A stretch of DNA of 64,000 nt from Neoceratodus forsteri (GCA_016271365.2 CM057458.1:195024501-195088500), one strand, 5' to 3'. Counted from the stretch's first letter, positions 44,685 to 53,982 are shown. Notes: generated by a model from the sequence alone, not told the origin. Made by a program: numbers and translations.

Positions 44685-45225
44685 TTAATGACCCAGCTGC
44701 TTTTGCATAATATGCATAGCTAGCACAATTGTTTTGTCTTGTCTGGTTATGCTGCTAAGATACTCTGCATTTCTGTTTCTAAATAGCTTCTTGGTTTTTT
44801 CAACATAAAAGTCTCTGCATGTATAGATTGCAACGTAAACCACACTTTTTGTTGAGCAGTTAATAAAATGTCTGTTTTCAAATGCCTTGTTGGTAATTGG
44901 ATGAGTACAAATGATACCTAGGTTTATGTGTTGACAATACATACATTTACCACATCTGAAGGTGCCTCCAAGTAAGCTGGGTCTCCTGTTTACCTCTGGT
45001 CTTACACGCAGGCTTCTGGTCATGATATTTGCTATATTCTGACCCCTCCTGTATACCATTTGGTGGGGGGGGTTACATCTTGTTCTAGTTTAAGCTCAAG
45101 GGTTAAGGTACTCCAGTTTTTTTAACAAGATCTCTCTTATTTTGTAACTTTGATGTGTGTATCCCAAAATGAAATTGAGGCACTCCATGTTAGCTGGGTC
45201 TATTATTTTTCCTCAAAAGATCATC
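44685..45225 (-). pseudogene. Penelope-like GIY-YIG endonuclease
   Basis: After RDDLLRKNNRP (45225) a frame-broken linker leads to GQNIANIMTRSLRVR, GTFRCGKCMYCQHI (the Cys-rich CxxCxxC part preceding the nuclease) and KSVVYVAIYTCRDFYVEKTK. The last is the GIY-YIG motif, here VVY...YVEKT instead of the usual VYLI...YVGKT, so the glycine is lost. LFRNRNAEYLSSI follows with the conserved Arg. This domain nicks the target site. Confidence 0.88.
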
Positions 45226-45228
45226 TCT

Positions 45229-45680
45229 ATTCATAGAATCATATCATCATAGAAGCTTGGTGGCAGAAAGGGACCATACCGGACATCTAGTCTGCCCTTT
45301 CTTCCCCTTACACCTCCCCCTCCCTGCCAGCCCTCGCCCTCCCCCCAATACTCAGCCCCATATTCTTGTCCCACACCCTCTTGAATTCTTCCACTGATTC
45401 ATCCCCCACCACTCTATCTGGTAGTCTGTTCCAGAGCTCCACCACCGTCTCCGGGAAGAAATGCCCTCTCAAATTGCCCTGTATCTTTTTCCTTGCAGTC
45501 TGAGGCTGTGCCCTCTAGTTCTGACCCCCTCCTTCCTCTTAAGTAAATCCTCTTCTCCCACTTTATTGAGCCCTTTACATATTTAAAAGTTTCAGTCATG
45601 TCTCCCCTTTCCTTCCTCATCTCCAGCGTGTGCAGATCCAGCTCATTACACCTCTGCTCGTATGACTTTTCCTGCATTTC
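45229..45680 (-). mobile_element. CR1 LINE 3' fragment inside the Penelope element
   Basis: Minus-strand copy of about 450 bp: EKSYEQRCNELDLHTLEMRK, ERGDMTETFKYVKGSIKWEK, a TGQFERAFLPGDGGGALEQT-like end, and a tail reading TCATAGAATCATATCATCAT on the plus strand. It is a different CR1 subfamily from CR1-A, with a C-rich 3'UTR. It separates SVA of the Penelope RT from RDDLL, which would otherwise be nearly adjacent. Confidence 0.85.
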
Positions 45681-45689
45681 ACCAGCTAC

Positions 45690-46345
45690 AGATTTTGCTC
45701 CCTCAACACATTCAGTGCTATAACCCGTTGCATAAAATCGATCACAAAGGCTACCAATACTCATTTAATATTCTACTGGTGAGCTTGTTTAGTCTTATGA
45801 ACTGTCCTTTGGGTATGTTTTATATCATGTGCCTGGGGTGGCAGCTGTCATAAGTTAATAATGCATTTTTATCTGTTATTTTTCTGTGTAGTTTAGTACT
45901 CACACCTCCTCTTCCATCCTTTTCAATAAGTAAATCTAGAAATTCTATTTTGTGAAAACTTTTCATTTTTGTAAACTTAAAAATGATTGTTAGTAGACTC
46001 CAAGTAAGGGACAAATTTGGTTAAGGCAGGTGGTGTCCCCCTCCACACCAACAAAATTTCGTCAGTAAAATGTCATTACAACAAAAAAATTTTCTTGTAG
46101 GGGTTTGTGTCTGATATCACATGTTGTTTTTTCCCATTGAGCCAAGTCAATGTTGGCATAGTCTGGTGTGAAGGAGGCCCCCATCACCATCCCTTTTACC
46201 TGCAGGTAGAACTGTTCCTTTAACACAAATTGCAAAACAAGACTGTGTCCGCTAAAGCAAGAAAACATTCAACAAATGCATTTGCGTATCCTGTGTTTTC
46301 ATAAAGTGCAGTTCTTAATGCTTCTATAGGCCCCTCATAGGGTAT
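45690..46345 (-). pseudogene. Penelope-like reverse transcriptase, C-terminal half
   Basis: Blocks in order on the minus strand: YENTGYANAFVECFLALADT, FYLQVKGMVMGASFTPDYAN (the substrate-binding motif before the catalytic YxDD region), IDLAQWE, then FKFTKMKSFHKIEFLDLLIE, GVSTKLHRKITDKNALLTYD and SCHPRHMI, and LCDRFYATGYSTECVEGAKS. The catalytic-loop stretch at about 46060-46100 is frame-broken. Penelope RTs are telomerase-like enzymes that prime on nicked DNA. Confidence 0.85.
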
Positions 46346-46367
46346 ATTAAATACGTAAGGTGCTGAT

Positions 46368-46532
46368 GTGCACTAGGATTTGTGGTAGCCATGCCTTGAA
46401 AAAGTGTCAGTATGACATGAAATGTTGGCAGTAGCAGGTGCTGTTTGTCTGTATCTTGTTTTAGCATTTAACTGGACCAAATGCTCAGGTCTTTATTTTA
46501 AGTCACTTTACTGTGATGCCAGACTTCCTTGC
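46368..46532 (+). mobile_element. Penelope-like pLTR, right copy
   Basis: Plus-strand copy matching the reverse complement of 32763-32943. The block CCTTGAAAAAGTGTCAGTAT, then GACATGAAATGTTGGCAGTA, resembles a degenerate type I hammerhead (CTGATGA-like, stem II, GAAA), a feature known from Penelope-like pLTRs. Arranged opposite to the left copy, it makes the element terminally inverted. Confidence 0.7.
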
Positions 46533-46639
46533 TTTTTAACAATTAATGTAAAGCAACCACATAGAGCAAGATTAGGAGTTTACCAGCTAAGAAGAAAAAT
46601 TCAGTTTATTTACAGAATAATGCAATAAAGTGGGCAGTT
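46533..46639. other. Short spacer, no gene
   Basis: Unassigned AT-rich sequence ending the Penelope locus. Confidence 0.4.
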
Positions 46640-47385
46640 AGAATCTCAAGATTGCTTAGAGTAGTAGATGAAGTTGTACTTATTAGAGAGAGAGAGAAAG
46701 GAACTATAATGAGGGTGCATCAAGGGGGAGGTTAGGGGAGTTGGGAACAGTGGGGGGACAGCGGTGTCAAGGGAGTGAATGTGAGGACAGGTGCAGAGCG
46801 GTGGGGAGACAGTTTTAAGTTGGCGTTTGTAGGCTGGGAGGGATTGGAAATCATAGAGGGAAGTAGGCAGTTGATTCTAGAAGTGTGGGAGGAGATAAGA
46901 GAAAGTGGAGACACTGACCGATGAGCACCATAGAGGGATGGAGAAGGAGTGGGGATGCCAGGATCTTAGGGGGTAGATAGGAATGGGAGCAGGGAAGAGG
47001 TGTGAGGAAAGGTATGGGGGCAGAAGGTTTAGCCATAATTTTGCCGTGAATGTGCCACCTGTGGGAGGGGGGGTCAGAAATTTAGCGAGGAAAGAAGTGT
47101 ACAGTGATTGGTATGCAGAGGGGAGTTTGTGGCAAATCCACAAAAAGAGTTGAGTAGGGTGTCACGTTTGGACAGTGAGGAGGCAGAGGCTGATGCATAG
47201 ACAATGTCCCTGTAGTGGAAGATGGGGAGGATAGTCTTATGAACTAAGTCACAGCAGATGTGAATGGGGATAGTGTGTTTGTTTCAAAAGAGCATACCTA
47301 GCTTTGGGCTCAGCTTTGAGCAAAGGGAGTCTACATGGACAGCAAAGTTGAGGTGTTGGTCTAACCAGAGGCCAATACTCCCTGT
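46640..47385 (-). pseudogene. L2-type LINE C-terminal region
   Basis: Minus-strand frames show DIVYASASASSLSKRDTLLN, GGTFTAKLWLNLLPPYL and a PHRSAPVLTFTPLTPLSPHC stretch. The style and the aligned plus-strand words (CATAGACAATGTCCCTGTAG) match the region after the YADD box of L2-type LINEs. No RT core remains. Stops are frequent. Confidence 0.5.
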
Positions 47386-47870
47386 AGTTCATTCACAAGG
47401 ACTCTCTTGTTTTTCTAACCACAGTTTTTACTATTTAACTCATAACGGGTGTATTTGTGACTAATCTGGTGATTCATTTTGTAGCCATCTGTCTGCATTG
47501 GGGATCCCAGACTACAAATATGGCAGTTTCCTCAAATGGGTAGGGGAGGAAGGGTGGTAAAGCATTGTGAAGGGGATGGGAGTAGTTTTACCTGCTGAGT
47601 ATCTGCACCATTGTTGGTTGGGGCCTGGTCATGTGACTGCAGCCAGTCAACTGAGTGGCTGCAGTCCACTAAAAAATTTCCCAGAGAGCCTAGTGACCCC
47701 TTGTGTGAGCGACCTCGACGCATGAGTGCCACGAAACATAAGTGTGGCTTCTACCTAAGTGATATCTGGGGGTATCAGCAGACTGTCCATAGGGAGGACC
47801 ACAGACCACAGGCCACACTGCTCAGTGGAGGGTAGCTAAGATAAGGAGTAGGCATGGAGTATACACAGAG
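47386..47870 (+). repeat. Repeat P, copy 3
   Basis: Contains TTGGGGATCCCAGACTACAA, TGGTCATGTGACTGCAGCCA and TTGTGACTAATCTGGTGATT, matching copy 2. It supplies the empty site for the CR1 insertion at 30670. Confidence 0.6.
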
Positions 47871-48335
47871 GTGTTGCTGAAGGGTTGCAGCTATCTCCTA
47901 ACTAGGGTCAGCTTACAAGTGATTTAGCAGACAGGGAACTCTAAGGGAATGCAGTTGGTTCCTTTCTAGGGTCAGCTAACAGAGTAAACAGGGGGTTGCA
48001 GCTATACAGCCATTCCCATCTAGGTTTTAGCTGAGGGTTAGCAGCTACTAATGATCTGGGATCAGCCTATAATGAGTTAGTGGACAAAGAACTCTAAGGG
48101 AATGCAGCTTGTTCCTATCTAGGGTCAACTTACAGTGTATACAAGGGGCTGCATCTTTACTACCATCCCCAGCTAGGTTCAGTGTAGTAAGTTCTATCTT
48201 GAGTCAATGGACAGGGTAGACTAGGTTTCAGCTTTACAGCATTACCTATCTAAGCTCATCTAAAGGGTTCAACCAAAGAGTTTTCAATGGTGCCAAAGCA
48301 AATCCCTATATAGGGTACAACTAAGTAACTTATAA
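47870..48335. repeat. Minisatellite with higher-order ~154-bp period
   Basis: GAACTCTAAGGGAATGCAG followed by TTGTTCCTATCTAGGGTCAA-type sequence occurs at about 47936 and 48090. Shorter sub-units built on GGGTTGCAGCTAT and CTAGGTTCAGC recur every 60-80 bp. It is non-coding and continues repeat P. Confidence 0.6.
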
Positions 48336-48339
48336 GGAC

Positions 48340-48810
48340 TTTATATACAGCCCCTAGTTCATTGCCCCTCCCCTTCACCCAACTCTTCTGTTCTTCATGC
48401 TTCCACCTACTTCTGACCTCTCCCAACCCATACTCTCTCTTCACCCCTCCTTCACCTCCCCCTCCTATACTCTTCCTCGAAACACCCAAGCCCTGGCCCT
48501 GTTTAAGCTATTATTTGTAACATCCTGTGTGATCCTGATACTCCTGTAACCCTAGGGCTTTTGTGTACTGCTAATACTACATTGTAATTTATTTGTAATT
48601 GTTATAAAATTAGTACTATTGTAAACGCTGTGTAACTACTGTCCAACTGTATTATTGTATACTGTCTAATTTAATTATTCCACTATTGTATATGCAATTT
48701 AATCTCTGTACTTATCCCTCTCCCCCCACCCCAGGACGTATCTGGAAACAAGCTACTTTAAAGCTCAGTATGTCTTTCCTGGTTAAACTCTTTAAATAAA
48801 TAAACAGGTA
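48340..48810 (+). repeat. L2-type LINE 3'UTR and tail
   Basis: C-rich 3'UTR then AT-rich sequence ending GGAAACAAGCTACTTTAAAG, TCCTGGTTAAACTC and TTTAAATAAATAAACA. The last 70 bp match the tail of the MIR-like SINE at 28330-28392, so the two share a 3' end recognised by the same LINE machinery. Confidence 0.65.
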
Positions 48811-49739
48811 CTCTTGGAACATTAGCCTGTTGCTAGTCTTGCTTGTAGAGCAGAAAGCAGCTAACTAAAAGAAGCTACATTTTCTTCTTAATTTAAAACT
48901 TATATCTCAGTAGGAGTCAGTGTCAGTTAAGATTAAGTAGACAGATAACTTTATTAGAAGTAGAAGGGGTCTTCTTTAAGGTTAAAAAAAGAAAAGAAAG
49001 AAAGGCAGTGTGTGTTCTGTGCAGGGAAAGGTACTGTATCAGGTGACTTTGCTAAACCAGTAGGAGGAAAGAGAGCTTACCTGGGGTGTGGTTTAGACAC
49101 TAGAAAAACAGGTGAGTCAAATTACAACTTCCTGTTGCTAGCCTTGCTTGTAGAGCAGAAAGCAGGTAACTAAAAGAAGCTACATTTTCTTGTTAATTTA
49201 AAACTTATATCTCAGTAGGAGTCAGTGTCAGTTAAGATTAAGTAGACAGATAACTTTATTAGAAGTAGAAGGGGTCTTCTTTAAGGTTAAAAAAAGAAAG
49301 AAAAGAAAGAAAGGCAGTGTGTGTTCTGTGCAGGGAAAGGTACTGTGTCAGGTGACTTTGCTAAACCAGTAGGAGGAAAGAGAGCTTACCTGGGGGTGTG
49401 GTTTAGACACTAGAAAAGCAGGTGAGTCAAATTACAACTTCCTGTTGCTAGCCTTTTTTCTTACCAATTGCCCTCCATCCCACCCACCCAAAGCCAGTTC
49501 TACTTTTATAGCCACTGGATTTTACTGTCAACAGGAACTTCCTGTTTGGCAGTAGGAGGAAAAGTATCATAGAGAAACATTGGTTTTGTCAACCCTGAAG
49601 TAGAAAAGTAGCTCACTCCCCCAGCTGTTGGTAGTTTGATATTGAGCAAGGAAGAAGGAGACTACTGAAGAAGATAGGAAGTTGCTGTCCCAGAACAAGA
49701 AGGGTGAGAGTTGTAAGGAGAGGAGAGTAAGCATCCAGA
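48811..49739 (+). promoter_or_regulatory. CR1-A 5'UTR with two ~305-310-bp monomers plus partial third
   Basis: CCTGTTGCTAG starts at 48826, 49131 and 49441. The first two units share almost their full length, with TTGCTTGTAGAGCAGAAAGC, AGGAGTCAGTGTCAGTTAAG and a purine tract of AAAGAAAG. The third stops after about 20 bp. A unique segment follows to ORF1, matching 25590-25885. The element's 5' end lies right after an older L2 tail near 48810. Promoter activity is inferred. Confidence 0.75.
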
Positions 49740-49769
49740 GAAACAGTAGAGGACACAAAATAAGACATG

Positions 49770-50410
49770 ATAGGAGTGGTGCAGTGCAATGGCTGTGGGG
49801 CGGCAGTGTTCGGAGACATTCTGGAGGCTGCGATGCTGCCCCATTTGCAGGCACCTCTCTGGTCTGAGGAGGAGGTTGCCCGTCTCCAGGTTGACCTGGC
49901 TGGATTATGAACCTCCTCCCCCACCCAGGGACCACTAGGGCCAATGCCACTACCTCAGAGGTTGCCAAGAAAGAGGAATGGCTGGACCAGGGTGGGCTCA
50001 AGGAGGGAGAGGGTGGTGGAACAGAGTTGCATCCCTCCAGCTGTACCTCTTCACAATTCATTCACTCTTCTGGTGGATAGTGGTTCCTCTATGGAGGCAT
50101 CTGCAGTGGAGACCAAGGAGGATGTTGGGAACCTTCACAAAGGAGACCCAAAGGAGGGTGGCATGGGACCCCACAGGGGAAGGAAACAACTCCTGGTGGG
50201 GGACTCAATCATTAGGGGGGTAGAATTGGGGGAGGATGGGGAGAGGGAAGTAAGGTGCCTTCCTGGTGCCACGGCTTGGAGGGACAGGAAGCGAATCCTC
50301 AGGATCGTGGGAGGAGCTGCACGAGGGAGGGAGCTGGATGTCATTGTCCACCTGGGGACAAATGACCTGGCTAGGAATGGGATCAGAGCAGTGCAGAGGA
50401 GTTTGTAGAG
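49770..50410 (+). pseudogene. CR1-A ORF1: zinc-binding head, coiled coil, SGNH esterase
   Basis: The head reads VQCNGCGAAVF...LRCCPICRHLSGLREE near 49780-49870, giving CxxC...CxxC for zinc and then a heptad-like LREEVARLQ. The esterase part is open from 49944 to 50408. LLVGDSIIRGVELG carries the catalytic Ser of the GDS block. CLPGATAW and RILRIVGGA follow, then ELDVIVHLGTNDLARNGIRA, the GTND block. The His-containing last block is not evident before the stop at 50406. Zinc plus esterase ORF1 proteins are known in CR1-group LINEs; the substrate is unknown. Confidence 0.8.
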
Positions 50411-50859
50411 TTGGGAAGGGCCTTAGACAAGCAGCGACATGGTAACCTTCTCGGAGGTGCTGCCTGTTCATGGCAAGGAGATGCTAGCGACTTCTCACCA
50501 GGGAATTCAATGAGTGGTTGAAAACTGGTGTGGAGCTCAGGGGTTTTGGCTTCATTGGGGACTGGGGAGCCACCTGAAGGAATGCAGACCTATACTGGTG
50601 CGATGGTCTGCATCTGTCCAGGGGGGGAACCAGGATCCTAGGTGAGAGGTTTAAATGCTTCATTGGCAAGCATTTAAACTAGCCAAGGGGAGGCACTGAA
50701 AAGGAGCTGGGAAATCTGAGCCTCCCCCCACAAAACATGGTGATTAGTGAGGTAAACACCAAGGTACAGAAGTTATTAGGGAGCAGAACAGATTTAAATA
50801 TAAAAAAGGCAAAGGCAGTAAGGACAGAAATGGGGCTAAAAGGGGTAAGGCTATCAAAA

Positions 50860-51600
50860 AGTGGAGGGTGATGAGTACCAATGCCCGTAGTCTGTGTAAC
50901 AAGCTCCCTGAACTAGTGGCCTTGATGTAAGAGGGTTGCCTGGATATTGTGGCAGTCACAGAAACATGGTACACAGAGAACCATGACTGGGATGTCAACA
51001 TACCAGGATACACAATCTACAGGAGGGATAGGGAGGGTAAAAGAGGAGGAGGAGTATCTCTTTATGTAAAGGAAGGGATCAAAGCAACAGAACTAAAGAG
51101 TAAACAGGGAGTAGATGAGGCACTTTGGGTCACCCTGAAGACAGGAAATGGCACCACAATCCGCATGGGGGTTGTATACAGACCCCCATCTCAGGGGGAG
51201 GGAATGGACAAGGAAATGATAGAAGGCTTTCTTAGAATGGCAGAAAAAGGGGAGATATTGTTGATGGGGGACCTGAATATGCCAGATGTTAACTGGAGCA
51301 CCTTTGCTGCAGGCACATCCAAGAGCAGGGTCATTCTTGATGCCCTACAGGGAGCATGTCTCAGACAGCTAGTATTGGAGCCGACTCAGGAGGGAGCAAT
51401 CTTAGACCTGGTACTTTCAAATGGGGATAGAGAAAGAATCTCAGATTTAGAAGTGGGTAGCCATCTGGGAACAAGTGACCACCAAACAGTGTGGTTCACG
51501 ATAAACACAGCCATACAATCAAGCCATACAAAAGCAAGAGTACTAGACTTTAGGAGGGCTGACTTTGGGAAAATGAGAGAGTGCCTCAGAAAACACTAGC
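50860..51600 (+). pseudogene. CR1-A AP endonuclease (best copy)
   Basis: From 50949 there is a 216-codon open frame with all blocks intact: ETWYTENHDWD, GKRGGGVSLYV, GVVYRPPSQGEGM, LLMGDLNMPDVNW, LDLVLSNGD and GTSDHQTVWF. The natural start lies upstream (MSTNARSLCNKL near 50870), but a TAA at about 50927 replaces the codon for Glu in LMEEGCL, and a frameshift ends the frame near 51597. The endonuclease fold itself is otherwise conserved. Confidence 0.88.
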
Positions 51601-52110
51601 AAACAGGCAAGAAGGAGGGTGGAGGAACAATGGGGAGTGATCAAAACAGCCATCACAGAGGCAACAAGCCTCTGCGTAAAAAAAATCAATAAAACACAAT
51701 GAAGGAAAAAAACGCTATGGTTCACAAAAGCGGTGGCAGGGAAGATTAAAGAGAAAAGGGCAGCATTCAGGAAATATAAGGAAACACAGAAGAAGCAGGA
51801 CAGAGAACTTTATCAGTTAAAGCAGAAAGAGGCTGGGAAGGTAGTCAGAATAGCAAAGGCCCAAACCGAAGAAAGGATAGCCAATTCTGTTAAGAAGGGG
51901 GATAAGACCTTTTATAGGTACATTAGGGAGCGAAGAAAGACCAAAGGAGGGATACTGAAGCTTAATAAAGGGAAGGGAATCTGGGTGAGGGTGACAGTGA
52001 AAAGCAGGGTTACTGAACAAATATTTCTGCTCAGTATTCACAAAGGAAGAGGAGGAGAGTTACCTAAACCAAACAAGAGAAACACTCTGAAGGCGGGGGT
52101 CAATACCAGT
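51601..52110 (+). pseudogene. CR1-A endonuclease-RT linker
   Basis: Lys/Glu-rich helix-like segment: AGKIKEKRAAFRKYKETQKK, YQLKQKEAGKVVRIAKAQTE, FYRYIRERRKTKGGILKLNK. It is shared by all CR1-A copies. A frameshift near 51990 distorts the ...KAELLNKYFCSVFT part. Confidence 0.8.
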
Positions 52111-53320
52111 CCATTTACAGAAGAAAGGGTTCTGAAAGAACTAGTAAAATTGAAGGTGGACAAAAGCAATGGGGCCCTCATGGGATTCACCCAAGAATTT
52201 AAAAGAACTAAGGGTAGAACTAGTGACATCGGCTGACTACTCTCTTAACAAATCATGGGAGGATGGGTGGTACCCAAGGACTGGAGGAGGGCAGATGTAA
52301 TTCCTCTTCACAAAAGTGGGAGCAGGACAGAGGCAGGAAACTACAGACCAGTTAGTTTGACCTCAGTGGTAGGGAAAATGATGGAATCACTTCTGAAGGA
52401 AAGAATTGTTGAGTACCTAGAGGCCATTGGGGCACAGGACCTGAGGCAACATGGATTCACGATGGGAAGGTCGTGTCAGATGAATCTAATAGATTTCTTT
52501 GACTAGGTGACCAAAGTAGTAGATCAGGGAGGGGCTGTGGACATGGTCTACCTAGATTTTAGCAAGGCATTTGATACAGTCCCCCACAAAAGATTAATAC
52601 ACAAGATAGCCAGCCTTGGAATGGGTCCCAAGGTGGTAGCCTGGATGAAAAATTGGCTAGACAACAGGACACAAAGGGTAGTAGTAAATGGAGTACACAG
52701 TGAAGAAAGGAGGGTTACTAGTGGGGTACCGCAGGGTTCAGTACTGGGACCGGTCCTTTTTAATGTCTTTATAAGTGACATTGCAGAGGAACTGGAAGGA
52801 AAAGTATGTCTCTTTGCAGATGACACAAAGATCTGCAACAGGGTTGATACACAGGATGGAGTGGAAAGGATGAGAGGGGACTTGGCAAGGTTGAAGGAAT
52901 GGTCAAATGTATGGCAGCTCAGATTTAATGCAAAGAAGTGCAAGATAATGCACATGGGAAACAAAAACCCAGGGGAAGCGTACACAATGGGGAGTGAGAT
53001 AATGACAACAGTAAAAATAGAAAGGGACCTGGGGGTAATTATATCAGATGACCTAAAGGTGGACAAGCAATGTGAGAAGGCAGTAAGGAAGGCTGGAGGG
53101 ATACTGGGATGCATAGGAAGAGGCATCAATAGTAGAAAACAGGAAGTTGTTATCCCTCTGTACAGACAGTTGGTGAGACCCCATCTGGAGTACTGTGTGC
53201 AGTTCTGGAGACCCCATCTCCGCAAAGACATAGGCAGAGTGGAGGCTATCCAGAGGAGGGCAACCAAAATGGTGCAGGGTCTGCACCAGAAGACATATGA
53301 AGAAAGACTAAAGGAGCTTA
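52110..53320 (+). pseudogene. CR1-A reverse transcriptase (best copy)
   Basis: Fingers at 52110-52500 (VLKELVKLKVDKSNG with a frameshift, WRRADVIPLHKSGSRTEAGN, YRPVSLTSVVGKMMESLL, RQHGFTMGRSCQMNLIDFFD). A TAG at 52503 replaces Trp of DWVTKV. From 52507 the palm is open: VYLDFSKAFDTVPHKRLI, RRVTSGVPQGSVLGPVLFNV, the catalytic LFADDTKICN at about 52812, then FNAKKCKIMHMGNKNPGEA, ERDLGVIISDDLKVDKQCEK and PHLEYCVQFWRPHLRKDIGR. The frame runs on into the ribozyme array, so the last ~65 codons before 53529 are not LINE protein. Confidence 0.9.
53309..53320. other. Target-site duplication of the ribozyme array, left
   Basis: TAAAGGAGCTTA, identical to 54487-54498. In uninterrupted CR1-A copies one copy of the related GAGGAGCTTA or AAGCAGCTTA is followed directly by ATATGTATA (29627, 40677). 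Confidence 0.9.
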
Positions 53321-53326
53321 AGGAGG

Positions 53327-53355
53327 ATTTGCATATGCAGCCCATGATGCTTTGC
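53327..53355 (+). promoter_or_regulatory. snRNA-type distal element: octamer + SPH/Staf-like site
   Basis: ATTTGCAT (53327-53334) is followed closely by CCCATGATGCTTTGCA (53341-53356), resembling the SPH/Staf (ZNF143) site. The pair is repeated in units 2, 3 and 4 (53696, 54059, 54425). Octamer plus SPH is the distal enhancer of vertebrate snRNA genes; the hammerhead starts about 220 bp downstream, the distance from such an element to the start site. Confidence 0.6.
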
Positions 53356-53545
53356 ATTGTGGTGGCATGTGTGATTTTGTATTTTCTTGAAGCTTGGCTT
53401 CCCAGCCAAATGCCCTTTGGGGTAACCCTTGCCTCGGTGTTTGCGCACAGAGGTTCTTTGTCTTTTAAATGGTTTTTTATTTTAATGGGTTCACCACAAT
53501 ATATCCAAGGCACACTGCCTCTAGGGTAGCTGGTCCATTCCACTG

Positions 53546-53620
53546 GGGTGTCAAACAGACGAGGCATACTGATGAGTCCTGGTAGGACGAAACACGTGTC
53601 TATGTCTTCTGTTGGCACCC
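53546..53620 (+). ncRNA. Type I hammerhead ribozyme, unit 1 (core intact)
   Basis: Core CTGATGA at 53569-53575 and GAA at 53589-53591. Stem II is GTCCT/AGGAC (53576-53580, 53584-53588) closed by GGT. Stem III is the short palindrome ACACGTGT (53592-53599) and cleavage is predicted after C53600 (GUC). Stem I is long: GGCATA/TATGTC (53563-53568, 53601-53606), then an ACGA/TT internal loop, AACAG/CTGTT and GGGTGTC/GGCACCC (53546-53552, 53614-53620). All catalytic-core positions are consensus. A tiny stem III is typical of retrozyme and newt ribozymes, which often act as dimers. Confidence 0.9.
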
Positions 53621-53907
53621 TTTGCAAACTGTGTGAGAGGCCTTTCGCACCATACAATTCTGCTTAAAGTTGGACCAGCATAACATTCTGTGGTGATTTG
53701 CATATGCAGCCCATGATGCTTTGCATTGTGGTGGCATGTGATTTTGTATTTTCTTGAGCTTGGCTTCCCACAATGCCCTTTAGGGTAACCCTTGCCTCGG
53801 TGTTTACTTTCAGAGGTTCTTTGTCTTTAAATGGTTTTTATTTTAATGGGTTCACCACAATATATCCAAGGCACACTGCTCTCTAGGGTAGCTGGTCCAT
53901 TCCACTG

Positions 53908-53982
53908 GGGTGTCAAACAGGCGGGCATACTGATGAGTCCTGGTAGGACCAAACACGTGTTCTATGTCTTCTGTTGGCACCC
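53908..53982 (+). ncRNA. Type I hammerhead ribozyme, unit 2 (inactivated)
   Basis: CTGATGA at 53930-53936 and stem II at 53937-53949 are intact, and stems I and outer stem I are kept. The conserved G12 of GAA has become C (53950), and an extra T (53961) separates stem III from the cleavage-site C. G12 is the general base in the hammerhead mechanism, so this unit should not cleave. Confidence 0.85.

Larger units (their letters stand above)
44387..46345 (-). mobile_element. Penelope-like element, main part (5'-truncated)
   Basis: Minus-strand element encoding the C-terminal half of a Penelope-type RT (46345-45690) and a GIY-YIG endonuclease (45225-44685). A CR1 tail is inserted between them (45229-45680). 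Its left end continues across the hAT to the pLTR at 32763. RT sequence begins directly next to the inverted right pLTR near 46350, so the N-terminal half is missing. GIY-YIG plus RT is diagnostic of canonical Penelope-like elements. Confidence 0.85.

Noticed and set aside
53548..53657. Long open frames on the minus strand across the CR1-A RT and the ribozyme array (up to 369 codons)
   Set aside because: They are antisense to the conserved RT or follow from the tandem unit, and show no domain of their own.
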